Below the pieces are notes generated by a model. It made no database searches, was not told the origin of the DNA, and worked only from the letters and a program-made list of their open reading frames with translations. This document shows, one piece after another, positions 7,959-14,215 of a stretch of 16,140 nt of DNA. The stretch's first letter is position 1, and each line of letters starts with the position of its first letter. The DNA is from DATKDU01 sp035512595 (GTDB lineage: Bacteria; Planctomycetota; Planctomycetia; Pirellulales; Pirellulaceae), in the NCBI GenBank assembly GCA_035512595.1, contig DATKDU010000404.1:1-16140 (forward strand), written 5' to 3'. A program made the position numbers and the translations under genes.

Positions 7959-7987
7959 TATACAAGCTGCCAGTTTGGCGATGTGAA
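7959..7987 (-). promoter_or_regulatory. Candidate promoter of the pentapeptide-TIR gene
   Basis: On the minus strand TTCACA (7987-7982) and TGTATA (7964-7959) are separated by 17 bases and lie about 40 bases upstream of the ATG at 7922. This is a fair sigma-70-like match seen by eye only. Confidence 0.3.
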
Positions 7988-8126
7988 GACGCTACGTCCA
8001 TGACGCCTACAACCAATTGGCAGGCCCATAGGGTTGATGCCCAGGAGGGGCGCAAGCCCTGGTTTTATGACGCCCGGCCCGTGTACACTAATTCCCTGCC
8101 CGCAGCCCGTCGGTAAACTCACGGGC

Positions 8127-8304
8127 ATGAACAGCCGTGATCTAACGCGCGAGCCGGCCGAAGCCCTGCTGAACCGCCTCTGGCCGGTGCTCGGGCTACC
8201 CGAACCGGGTTCGCGTGCGGATGGAACAGCGGCATTTCCCGGCTGACGATCGGCTGTACCGGATGGTGGTCGAGGCCAGGGACAAGATGCACTCGCTGAC
8301 GTAG
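8127..8304 (+). pseudogene. Frameshifted small planctomycete-type hypothetical protein
   Basis: From ATG 8127 the frame reads MNSRDLTREPAEALLNRLWP-VLG. At about 8190 the coherent sequence moves one base to YPNRVRVRMEQRHFPADDRL, then YRMVVEARDKMHSLT, ending at TAG 8302-8304. The joined product resembles short planctomycete proteins of the form 'DLTPEQAE...L.RL..RMEKR.FPPDD.LY.LV.EA', which I recall but cannot search. One single-base indel breaks it. Role unknown. The 3' end overlaps an antisense methyltransferase fragment. Confidence 0.55.
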
Positions 8305-8397
8305 GCGGCGAAGACCGCCTCGTCGAGTTTCTTGTGGGCAAAGTCGAGCCAGCATTCGCTGGTTGTGGAGGTTGACCAGCAGGCGGCACATCATAGG
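8298..8397 (-). pseudogene. C-terminal fragment of a DNA methyltransferase
   Basis: Two frames on the minus strand join into LLVNLHNQR (8383-8357) and WLDFAHKKLDEAVFAAY (8352-8301). This matches the C-terminal signature of large class I DNA methyltransferases of Eco57I/MmeI-like and related types, which end '...LYN.RP.WL..AH..LD.AVF.AYGWP'. The fragment breaks off exactly where GWP is expected and has one frameshift in the middle. Nothing else of the enzyme is in the window. Confidence 0.5.
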
Positions 8398-8436
8398 CAA
8401 GGGCGTTGGGGACGCAGGTCCCGCGTGTGACCCCGC

Positions 8437-9717
8437 TTACGGCCTGTTTAGCTTCAGCCGCTGCTTCATCTCAAGCATTTTCCGCTCGCGGGCGCCAGGG
8501 GGTGTTGGAAAAACGAATTCCGCCTCGGGATGATTCTCGCAGAGACGTTCGAGCCGCTCCTCGGTCACCTTCGTATCCCGCACAGAAAGGGCATTCAGGT
8601 TCTTAAGGCGATCGACGGAATCGATGCCCCGGTCGCTGATGTCCGTACTGTCCAGCGACAGGCGGTTCAATTTGCTCAGCTTGGCGACGTCGCTCAGGCC
8701 CTTATCGGTGATCTTGGTGTCGGAAAGCCCCAGGCTTTCCAGCCGGTAGAGCGTCGTCAGTTCCGCCACGCCACGGTCCGTAATCGCCGTCTTGGACATT
8801 CCGAGGGCCTGCAAGTTTCTCAATTTGGCGAGCTGCTTGACTCCCTGGTCCGTAATTGCCGCTTCCTGAATCGTCAGCGATGTAAGAGAAGTGATTTTAG
8901 CCAAGTGACTGACCGCTTCGTCGTCAATCCCGGCTTTGGACAGGCCGAGCGATTCCAGCTTCTTGAGTGCGACGAGCTCTGCCACGTCCTTGGCCGCCAG
9001 CTTCACCTCGTCCAGTTCCAGCCTCGTCAGCTTTGAAAGGCCGCACAACGGATTGACGATGCGGCTGGTCAGCTTTTCGTTGTTGTTGAGAAACAGCATC
9101 TCCAGGTCAGTCAAAGCGGCCAGCTTAATGACGCCGTCATCGGTGATCTCGGAGCACCTGAAGAAGCCGAGTACTCGAAGCTGCTTCATCTCACCAATCT
9201 TCGACACTCCAGCATCGGTGATTTTTCCGTATTCAATGCGCAGCTTTGTAAGTTTCGGGAGCTGAGCCAGGGCTTCCACGCCGGCATCGGTGACGGTCAC
9301 CCGGTTAAGGAGCACTGATTCCAGGGTCGGGTGGTCTTTCAGGTGGACAAGCCCGCGATCGGTGATCGGAGCCGAAAAAACTACAAGGCCCTTCAGCGGC
9401 ACGTCGGCCAGCAGGGCCAGATCGTCGTCGGCAATCGTCCCCGCCGAGGTGAAAAACACGGTGCCCAGCCGCTTCTGTTCCTTTAGCAGCTTTACGTGCT
9501 CGGCTACGAAGCGCCCCCGATTGAAATGAACGTTTATGCGGCCGGTGAGCGGATCGCGTGTGAACCCGATGCGCGTCCCAGCGACTTCCATGGCTGGTGG
9601 CAGAGGTTCCGGTGGAATTTCGCGCGGCTCGGAGTCCGCGGCAAAACCGGTCAAGATACTACCCAATAGCGTCACGAGCAGAGCACCGGACCAGCGCGCC
9701 GCGCTGAATGAAAGCAT
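8437..9717 (-). CDS. Secreted leucine-rich-repeat protein
   Basis: A 426-aa protein with a signal peptide (about 1-27, GALLVTLLGSILTGFAAD) and about a dozen LRRs of roughly 23-24 residues between about 85 and 400. The consensus ITDxGVxxLAxLxxLxxLxL is the GALA-like or cysteine-containing subtype common in planctomycetes. A conserved entry segment (EVAGTRIGFTRDPLTGRINV, 44-63) precedes the repeats. The C-terminus is short and basic (ERKMLEMKQRLKLNRP). AAGGAG lies eight bases before the ATG at 9717; the same GTCTAAGGAGC string precedes the gene starting at 4352. It is probably exported and binds protein; the target is unknown. It looks intact although surrounded by gene fragments. Confidence 0.85.
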   Translation of the reverse strand: MLSFSAARWSGALLVTLLGSILTGFAADSEPREIPPEPLPPAMEVAGTRIGFTRDPLTGRINVHFNRGRFVAEHVKLLKEQKRLGTVFFTSAGTIADDDLALLADVPLKGLVVFSAPITDRGLVHLKDHPTLESVLLNRVTVTDAGVEALAQLPKLTKLRIEYGKITDAGVSKIGEMKQLRVLGFFRCSEITDDGVIKLAALTDLEMLFLNNNEKLTSRIVNPLCGLSKLTRLELDEVKLAAKDVAELVALKKLESLGLSKAGIDDEAVSHLAKITSLTSLTIQEAAITDQGVKQLAKLRNLQALGMSKTAITDRGVAELTTLYRLESLGLSDTKITDKGLSDVAKLSKLNRLSLDSTDISDRGIDSVDRLKNLNALSVRDTKVTEERLERLCENHPEAEFVFPTPPGARERKMLEMKQRLKLNRP

Positions 9718-10048
9718 GTCAACGGCTCCTTAGACAGAGGCTGTGAGCCGCGCCCTCACGGAGCACCGCGGGTCACTTCCCCAGTTACTCGACGCCAGCT
9801 GCTGGACGCTTCTCTCCGGCCAGTGTACCACGCGGGGGTGTTTGCCCGTGATTACGGCGAAGAACTACGCACGGTGCCGACAGCCGTATTCTATCGCCGT
9901 TTTTGCCAAGTGGATCCCGTTTGCCCACGCTGTCTATTTGCGGAGCGTCCGTCCGAGCGGAGGGCGAGGTTCTCCACTCATTTTAGCCAAGCTAGCGGCC
10001 AAGATTTTAGCAGACGGCAGTGCCGGACATTGGTCGTGGCCGGCGCTG
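9718..10048. other. Non-coding stretch upstream of the LRR gene
   Basis: No convincing gene is seen. It contains direct-repeat copy A (9779-9818). On the minus strand GGCGATAGAATAC (9898-9886) holds a possible -10 element (TAGAAT) that could start a leader of about 160 bases into the LRR gene, but no good -35 is seen. The same 13 bases occur on the plus strand at 6765-6777. Confidence 0.4.
9779..9818 (+). repeat. Direct repeat copy A flanking the HNH gene
   Basis: Starts CCCCAGTTACTCGACGCCAG and matches 11196-11235 at 39 of 40 bases: the first 36 are identical and the single mismatch is T/G at position 37. It lies in the same orientation as copy B. Confidence 0.9.
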
Positions 10049-10165
10049 GAACGGGTTGACGAACCAAATTCCTGCGTAGTTCTGGCCGGCGCTCAAGTCG
10101 TCGATGAGCAGCTGGGTGCACGTGAGCGCGCGAGCGGCTTCGATGATAGCGGCGTCCTGCTCGAC
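10049..10165 (-). pseudogene. C-terminal fragment of a PIN-domain (VapC-like) toxin
   Basis: The minus strand reads VEQDAAIIEAARALTCTQLL, then IDDLSAGQNYAGIWFVNPF, before running into unrelated sequence. This is the classical end of a VapC-type PIN ribonuclease: the D-x-x-I acidic residue, then the L-(S/T)-(E/D)-D-L motif with a late Asp, then G...VVNPF. The N-terminal two thirds with the first catalytic Asp, and any antitoxin, are absent. It begins directly at the stop codon of the HNH gene, suggesting that the junction was formed by recombination. Confidence 0.65.
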
Positions 10166-11034
10166 TATGCGCGGAACACTTTCGCTCGATGGAACGTCAA
10201 ATACTTGCCGGTTTTTCCCGCCGGCTTTCTTCTCAGCGAACCGTCCCTAGCGCCATGAAGTTCGCGCTCGGACTTGGGAAGTGCCGATGACATGAGCAAT
10301 TTGCCTGAATCGCTGAATGAGACGAATCCTGCGTCGAACAGCGCATCGAGGCTGGCAACAAGTGGCAACCCGTTCTCCGGATCAAGGCGCTCCTTGTTAC
10401 TGGACGCACGCCACGGCTTGATGTGGGAAGCCCGGACGGCTTCCAGGAGGCGCGACCCCGTGACGGCGCAGGAATCATCCCAAAGCTTTAATACACTCGA
10501 TCGAAACCTCCCCTGTCCCACGCGCGCGTCGATCAGGGCTTCCCTGGGTGTCACGTCGATTTGAGTGTCCGTAATCGTCGCCTTGACGTCCTCGGCGAGG
10601 GTATCGTACGAAGACGGTTGTGCATGAACTTGCGAGAACACTTCTCGAACGTGCTTGTCCTTCAATGAAAATGGGCCGTGGAGCGAGCTCCCCCAGCCTG
10701 TGCCTGCGACTTCTTGATGTAGATCAGCGCGGAGCCACTTCACCAAGACCTTCCGTTGAGACCTGCTAACATCTTTCACAAGTCCTATGGCGCGGATCAC
10801 TATCTTGCCTTCGTCGTGTTTTCCGCCCTTCTTCTTCTTGATTGCAATCCAGTCGCCCTGGCTGATCTGGCGGCGCAGTTCAACTTGCCGAGCTTGCGCA
10901 GGCGTCAAGCTGCCCGGATCCTCATCTGCCCAAAACAGCTTCCAATAGCCGTGGCCAACAAAGTCTTCGTAATGATCGTCGGTGCCTCTACGAGCAGCAC
11001 CAACAATCCAGTACTTTGGAAGTGGCTCAGCCAT
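10165..11034 (-). CDS. HNH endonuclease with PUA/EVE-like N-terminal domain
   Basis: A 289-aa protein from ATG 11034 (a GTG at 11040 is also possible; neither has a good ribosome site). Residues about 8-105 look like a PUA/EVE-type module: KYWIVGAARRG, GYWKLFWADE, SQGDWIAIKKKKG, VIRAIGLVKDV. The C-terminal part (about 172-245) is an HNH_2-type nuclease: GRFRSSVLKLWDDSCAVTG, ASHIKPWR with His 204, DPENGLPL with Asn 221, and LDALFDAGFVSF. PUA/EVE-like readers joined to HNH nucleases occur in modification-dependent restriction enzymes. A restriction role is therefore plausible but inferred. No methyltransferase partner is intact nearby. The gene is bracketed by 40-bp direct repeats. Confidence 0.8.
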   Translation of the reverse strand: MAEPLPKYWIVGAARRGTDDHYEDFVGHGYWKLFWADEDPGSLTPAQARQVELRRQISQGDWIAIKKKKGGKHDEGKIVIRAIGLVKDVSRSQRKVLVKWLRADLHQEVAGTGWGSSLHGPFSLKDKHVREVFSQVHAQPSSYDTLAEDVKATITDTQIDVTPREALIDARVGQGRFRSSVLKLWDDSCAVTGSRLLEAVRASHIKPWRASSNKERLDPENGLPLVASLDALFDAGFVSFSDSGKLLMSSALPKSERELHGARDGSLRRKPAGKTGKYLTFHRAKVFRA

Positions 11035-11182
11035 TTGCACGCTTAACTCTGAAGGCTATGGCACATCGCACTTCTGAACGCTAGCGGGTTTTTAACTGGT
11101 GGAGCAATGGCCCGTGCCTCGCTCAATCGCCGAGTCTTGACGGCAGTTGCGGCGCACGCCTCTTGCCGCCATTGTATCGCGC

Positions 11183-11198
11183 TGGGGACGCAGGTCCC
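11183..11198. repeat. 16-bp repeat with dyad, second copy at 8407-8422
   Basis: TGGGGACGCAGGTCCC occurs here and at 8407-8422. Here GGGGAC and GTCCCC form a six-base inverted repeat around GCAG. It abuts direct-repeat copy B. Confidence 0.7.
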
Positions 11199-11235
11199 CA
11201 GTTACTCGACGCCAGCTGCTGGACGCTTCTCGCCG
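11196..11235 (+). repeat. Direct repeat copy B flanking the HNH gene
   Basis: Matches copy A at 9779-9818 in 39 of 40 bases. Copy B runs into the sigma-factor fragment, in whose frame its last part reads QLLDASR. Confidence 0.9.
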
Positions 11236-11400
11236 CGAGCTCATGGACCGGGTGGGGGAGGGAATGGCCGAGCTGCCCGGGAAGCAGGCCGAGGTGTTCT
11301 GGGCGAGCTGCGTCGAGGGCCTGTCCCACCAGGAGGTCAGCGGCCGCATGGAGATCTCGCTGGGCGAGGTGCGGGTGCTCCGCCGCAGCGCTCCCGGCCC
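11213..11400 (+). pseudogene. Fragment of ECF RNA polymerase sigma factor, region 4
   Basis: The frame reads LLDASRRELMDRVGEGMAEL, PGKQAEVFWASCVEGLSHQE, VSGRMEISLGEVRVL. This is the sigma region-4 helix-turn-helix pattern ('LPE.Q.EVF.LR..EGLS..EIA..LGIS.G.VR..L.RAR'). The region-2 half is missing and the end decays after VRVL into unrelated sequence. The fragment starts at direct-repeat copy B and is followed by a strong hairpin at 11461. Confidence 0.65.
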
Positions 11401-11460
11401 GTCCACCGGTCTCCGCCCGCTTCGTCGCAACTCCTTTGTTGGCAGGCCACTTTACGAAAG

Positions 11461-11490
11461 AACGCCGGGGGACGCTCCCTCGGCGTTTTT
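11461..11490. terminator. Rho-independent terminator-like hairpin
   Basis: AACGCCG pairs with CGGCGTT, with GGGA/TCCC continuing inside, followed by TTTTT on the plus strand. On the minus strand the T-run is weaker (TTCTTTC), yet it lies 15 bases after the stop of the leftward winged-helix gene and may serve it too. A related hairpin is at 13657-13688. Confidence 0.65.
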
Positions 11491-11504
11491 GGCTTACAGC
11501 GTCA

Positions 11505-11771
11505 TTACGAATCGCCAATCACGGCATCTTGAGCCAGACCCGGATGCCAGGCGTGGAAAAGGGCTTTGCCCTGCTTTGTAATCCGATAATTGCCGTCGCC
11601 ATTCTCAACTAGTTTCGCCGTAACGAGTTGAAGTAATTGCTCCAGTACCGCCACACATCGGCTATCCGTCTCGAGCAAAAACCGGATTCTTCGAAACGAA
11701 GCAGGGTGGTCGTAGAGAATTGCGAGGATATCCGGAACGTCGCCCCGATAAAGTGCGTTCAACTCCGTCAT
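11505..11771 (-). CDS. Small winged-helix-like protein
   Basis: An 88-aa protein with an excellent ribosome site (GGAGGT, six bases before the ATG). Residues about 13-72 have the layout of a winged helix: VPDILAILYDHPASFRRIRF, a recognition-helix-like segment (CVAVLEQLLQLVTAKLV) and a wing (ENGDGNYRITKQGKALFHAW). This is the 'LVE..G.Y.IT..G' pattern of small transcription regulators. It is transcribed away from the DeoR-like gene at 12089, sharing a 317-base control region, so a regulatory partnership is likely. Both genes are AT-richer than the chromosome on the left. Exact family not recognised. Confidence 0.75.
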   Translation of the reverse strand: MTELNALYRGDVPDILAILYDHPASFRRIRFLLETDSRCVAVLEQLLQLVTAKLVENGDGNYRITKQGKALFHAWHPGLAQDAVIGDS

Positions 11772-12088
11772 TCGTCACCTCCGCCTAAAAAAGCGACTAG
11801 TGCAGATTTGCCCTCTGAGCAACCTTACCCCTGGCAAGTTTCCAGAAATCCGGAGGCCGCACAGGCAAGATCCATTTTTCTTGCAAGGCTACTTTACCCC
11901 TGTCTGAGCGGATAATTCCTGGCTTCGGCTGTCGGGCACAAAATGATTTTGCTTGCACTCGGACATTTAGTTTATGAGAATCTTGGGCGAGCATCGCCGC
12001 GAGGAGCGATCTTGCAAGTGGATTGATCCTCCCTTGTTTTTGGACCTAGGCCCTTGCAATTACGGGCCGCATCTTAAAAGGCAACAAA
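11772..12088. promoter_or_regulatory. Shared control region of the divergent pair, with CTTGCAA boxes
   Basis: No gene is seen in these 317 bases. The palindrome CTTGCAAG occurs at 11880-11887 and 12011-12018, and CTTGCAA recurs at 12053-12059. Such repeats between divergent regulator genes are candidate operators. AAAAGG before the ATG at 12089 is the likely ribosome site of the rightward gene. I cannot place promoters with confidence. Confidence 0.4.
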
Positions 12089-13108
12089 ATGAGCGCCGTC
12101 TACGGTCACACCAAGTGGATCACAGCTCAGCTGCAAGTTAATGACAAAAGGGGCGTTGCAAAATCGGCGTTTCTCGCCAATTTCGGTATCGAAGAAAAGG
12201 TTGGCGATCCGCCTTGGTCCGATGCCGCAAACGGCGCAAAAGGCACCCTCGAAGCGCTGGGGTATGCGGTTGAGTTGACTAAAGGAGCTAAGAGTGCGCT
12301 TCGTATTATCACCAGGCCAGAGAACAAGGAGTTCGCAAATCCGGCCTTCGACCCCTCAGCCAATATGGAGGCAAAGTCGGCAATTGGCGATGCGATGGCC
12401 TGGCTTTTGGATGAAATCGATGACATGCATACCTTCCTGGGTAGCGGTACCACGTGCTACCACGTGGGCTTAGCGATGGAGCGATTTGCAAAAAAGGAAG
12501 GGCGCCCTTACCGCCAAATTGTTTGGACCGTAAACATCGCACTGGCGGCACGCTGGTCAAATATGCAGGAGCACTGGCCGGTGCGACGCCTCCACGTCCC
12601 CGAAGGAGTTCTCGATCCCATGACCTATCGATACTCACAAATCGCACGCGATCCGAATTGGTTCGCGGCGTTTGTAGTCTTTAGCGCGGACGGGGCATTT
12701 TTGAATAAGGAAACTGGCAACATGGACTTCTACGCCAACTCGGAAGAGGTAAAACAGGCAACCAGCTTTTTTATCGGGAAAGCGACCAACGCTGTATTTT
12801 GTTGCCTGACTGGTGATAAGCTGGTCTCGGAAGAACGTTACAAATCGGGCCCCACTATTTCACTTCCGTTGAACGTGAACGCCCCGGTGCGCTGCCTAGT
12901 CACCTATGGAGTCCTAAAGCCCGAGGTTACAACGGCTCTTAAGAAAGAAGGGTGGCACATAGTTCGCTCCGTCGATGATTGGAAGCTCGAAGGACTCAAA
13001 GAAAGACTTTCCCTTAGAGGCGAAAATGAGGATCCACATCGACACTCGGACGGAAAAGACGAGAAACTCCTGGACGGGGTGAACGCGGCGCATCAACAGG
13101 TGCACTAG
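12089..13108 (+). CDS. DeoR-like sensor-domain protein with atypical N-terminus
   Basis: A 339-aa protein; AAGG lies seven bases before the ATG. Residues about 90-292 follow the layout of the DeoR C-terminal ligand-binding (ISOCOT-fold) domain: a helix NMEAKSAIGDAMAWLLDEID, then FLGSGTT (116-122, the phosphate-sugar binding loop), then a strand with TVNIALA. Further on come FVVFSADGAF, a region ending in TGDK (241-244, where DeoR proteins have DHSKF), and LVTYGVL...GWHIV. The first 85 residues are not a standard DeoR helix-turn-helix but may be a divergent winged helix (GTLEALGYAVELTKGAKSAL). The tail from about 300 is charged and ends exactly where a transposase remnant begins, so the natural C-terminus may be altered. 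I infer a ligand-sensing regulator or sensor; the ligand is unknown. Confidence 0.7.
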   Translation: MSAVYGHTKWITAQLQVNDKRGVAKSAFLANFGIEEKVGDPPWSDAANGAKGTLEALGYAVELTKGAKSALRIITRPENKEFANPAFDPSANMEAKSAIGDAMAWLLDEIDDMHTFLGSGTTCYHVGLAMERFAKKEGRPYRQIVWTVNIALAARWSNMQEHWPVRRLHVPEGVLDPMTYRYSQIARDPNWFAAFVVFSADGAFLNKETGNMDFYANSEEVKQATSFFIGKATNAVFCCLTGDKLVSEERYKSGPTISLPLNVNAPVRCLVTYGVLKPEVTTALKKEGWHIVRSVDDWKLEGLKERLSLRGENEDPHRHSDGKDEKLLDGVNAAHQQVH

Positions 13109-13263
13109 TGGTCTGACCTGCTTGTAATTTCAGGCGATAGCTCAGGGTAGAGGCGTTTGAGTTTGATCCGGGCGTCGGGAGTCGTGAATCGCCAATCGAT
13201 GCGGATGGGCTGTGCGTCGCGGTTTGTGGTCACTACGTCAAATGGTTGCCAGCGAGGATCGTT
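13105..13263 (-). pseudogene. C-terminal fragment of a transposase (IS630-like, tentative)
   Basis: The minus strand reads NDPRWQPFDVVTTNRDAQPI, RIDWRFTTPDARIKLKRLYP, ELSPEITSRSDH and a stop at 13105-13107; an in-frame TAG lies upstream at about 13264. The pattern 'N....PI.W.FT..DARIKL.RLYP' is typical of the end of DDE transposases of IS630-like elements. No catalytic domain and no clear inverted repeat remain. Its stop codon overlaps the stop of the DeoR-like gene on the other strand. Confidence 0.5.
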
Positions 13264-13620
13264 CTATTGTAATTGCTCAAATTGCAAGTTTTGCGAGCGG
13301 CGCCGCAGGGGGGGCGTGGTTTGTTTCGCAAATGCCAACATCCTTCAGCCCGTTTAGCCCAATTAGCCCACCGAGAAGAGAACGCAGAGAGCGCCCGCCG
13401 TTCCCGTGCGGCAGAGGGGCAATTTGGGCAAGTCGCCAGTCCAAAACTCTCGGCCGAGGCGGTTCGTTTCGCTACCCCGAGTTGAACCACCCGTTAACCC
13501 GAGCCGCCCAAACAGAGAGAGCGCAGAGAGCACGGGCCGGATTCGAGGCGGCTGCGGCCCGAAATCGGACCAGCAGAGAGCGCCGAAGCGCTCTCTACCC
13601 GGCAACTGATCGCCGCCCCC
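13264..13620. other. Non-coding region with repeated CAGAGAG motifs and a UUCG-type hairpin
   Basis: No gene is convincing. GCAGAGAG recurs at about 13383, 13522 and 13573. At 13575-13596 AGAGAGCGC and GCGCTCTCT pair perfectly; read on the minus strand the loop is TTCG closed by C-G, the very stable UUCG tetraloop form. AGCCC units are spaced regularly near 13347-13370 (AGCCCGTTTAGCCCAATTAG). It may be a decayed spacer or hold a structured RNA. Confidence 0.4.
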
Positions 13621-13656
13621 CTCGTTGCAAATCCTTTGGTGGCACGGGGCTTTACG

Positions 13657-13688
13657 AAAAAACGCCGAGGGGACTCTCCCTTGGCGTT
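13657..13688 (-). terminator. Terminator-like hairpin on the minus strand
   Basis: AAACGCC and GGCGTTT arms with an inner GGGGA/TCCCC-type stem are followed on the minus strand by TTTTTT. It belongs to the repeat shared with 11421-11490 and lies just beyond the tRNA-Asn fragment in the same direction. Confidence 0.6.
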
Positions 13689-13701
13689 TCTCATTAACCG
13701 A

Positions 13702-13730
13702 TTGGTCGGCCTATTCCGCTGGCCGACCAA
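13702..13730. repeat. 10-bp inverted repeat next to tRNA-Asn fragment
   Basis: TTGGTCGGCC (13702-13711) and GGCCGACCAA (13721-13730) pair perfectly around a nine-base loop. It lies three bases beyond the 3' end of the tRNA fragment, where the terminator of the original tRNA gene would be, though no T-run follows. Confidence 0.7.
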
Positions 13731-13732
13731 AG

Positions 13733-13774
13733 CTCCCCGTGCAGGACTCGAACCTGCGACCCGCGGGTTAACAA
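13733..13774 (-). other. tRNA-Asn(GTT) 3' fragment, probable integration attachment site
   Basis: The minus strand reads TTGTTAA (anticodon loop, GTT at 13772-13770), the variable region, a perfect T arm GCAGG-TTCGAGT-CCTGC, the acceptor half ACGGGGA and discriminator G at 13733. The matching 5' half (TCCCCGT, D arm, 5' anticodon stem) is absent: upstream bases do not pair. A clean break at the anticodon loop is the usual extent of att sites used by tyrosine recombinases at tRNA genes. By geometry the inserted element lies at higher coordinates. Confidence 0.8.
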
Positions 13775-14215
13775 GCGGGATGTTTGGCGGGATCGTCAGC
13801 CGCTGCGATGCCGCTTTGTGTCGCCGCCAATTGACAGGATACCCGGGGCGTCCGGGTGCAAAAGCGACCTCAACTCGTGACTGCGACTTGACTCCGGAAA
13901 TCCACGGATTTCGGAGGCTCCGCGACGACTCGCCGTCGTTATCCACCGGCTCCTGATTGTAATGGCTAAGAAAAACGCACCCCAGGGCCGCCCTCTTGGG
14001 CAGCCCTGGAGTGCGATCGCATCCGTGAAAATGGCTTTGATCGAGACAATTGACCGCGTGTTTGGATCCGGTGCCGTTGGTCCCGCCACTATGAAACCCA
14101 GCAGCACGTTCAGCCTGGCCACGAGCGGCCTGCGTGCCGTGCAAGCCGCTCCCGACAGACCTTTTCTTAGGCGACAGCTACATGGCTGCCGCCAGAGACA
14201 ATTACCACTGGCGGA
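13775..14215. other. Non-coding border of the inferred element with a large hairpin
   Basis: No gene is supported. Open frames here contain tRNA-derived pseudo-signatures such as AGSSPARGA, or read through the hairpin. At 13976-14015 CGCACCCCAGGGC pairs with GCCCTGGAGTGCG (one mismatch) with a further CCC/GGG inside, giving a long stem-loop that could be an RNA hairpin or recombinase-related structure. Confidence 0.4.

Noticed and set aside
9743..10258. 171-aa plus-strand frame upstream of the LRR gene
   Set aside because: It crosses direct repeat A and lies antisense to the VapC relic and the HNH end; no motif or ribosome site.
5688..13774. Whole middle block as one element between tRNA-Gln and tRNA-Asn fragment
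   Set aside because: The two tRNAs differ and no second copy of either end is in the window, so a single element with these ends is not supported.
13494..14144. 216-aa minus-strand frame containing AGSSPARGA
   Set aside because: This signature is the known false translation of tRNA sequence; the frame runs through the tRNA-Asn fragment.
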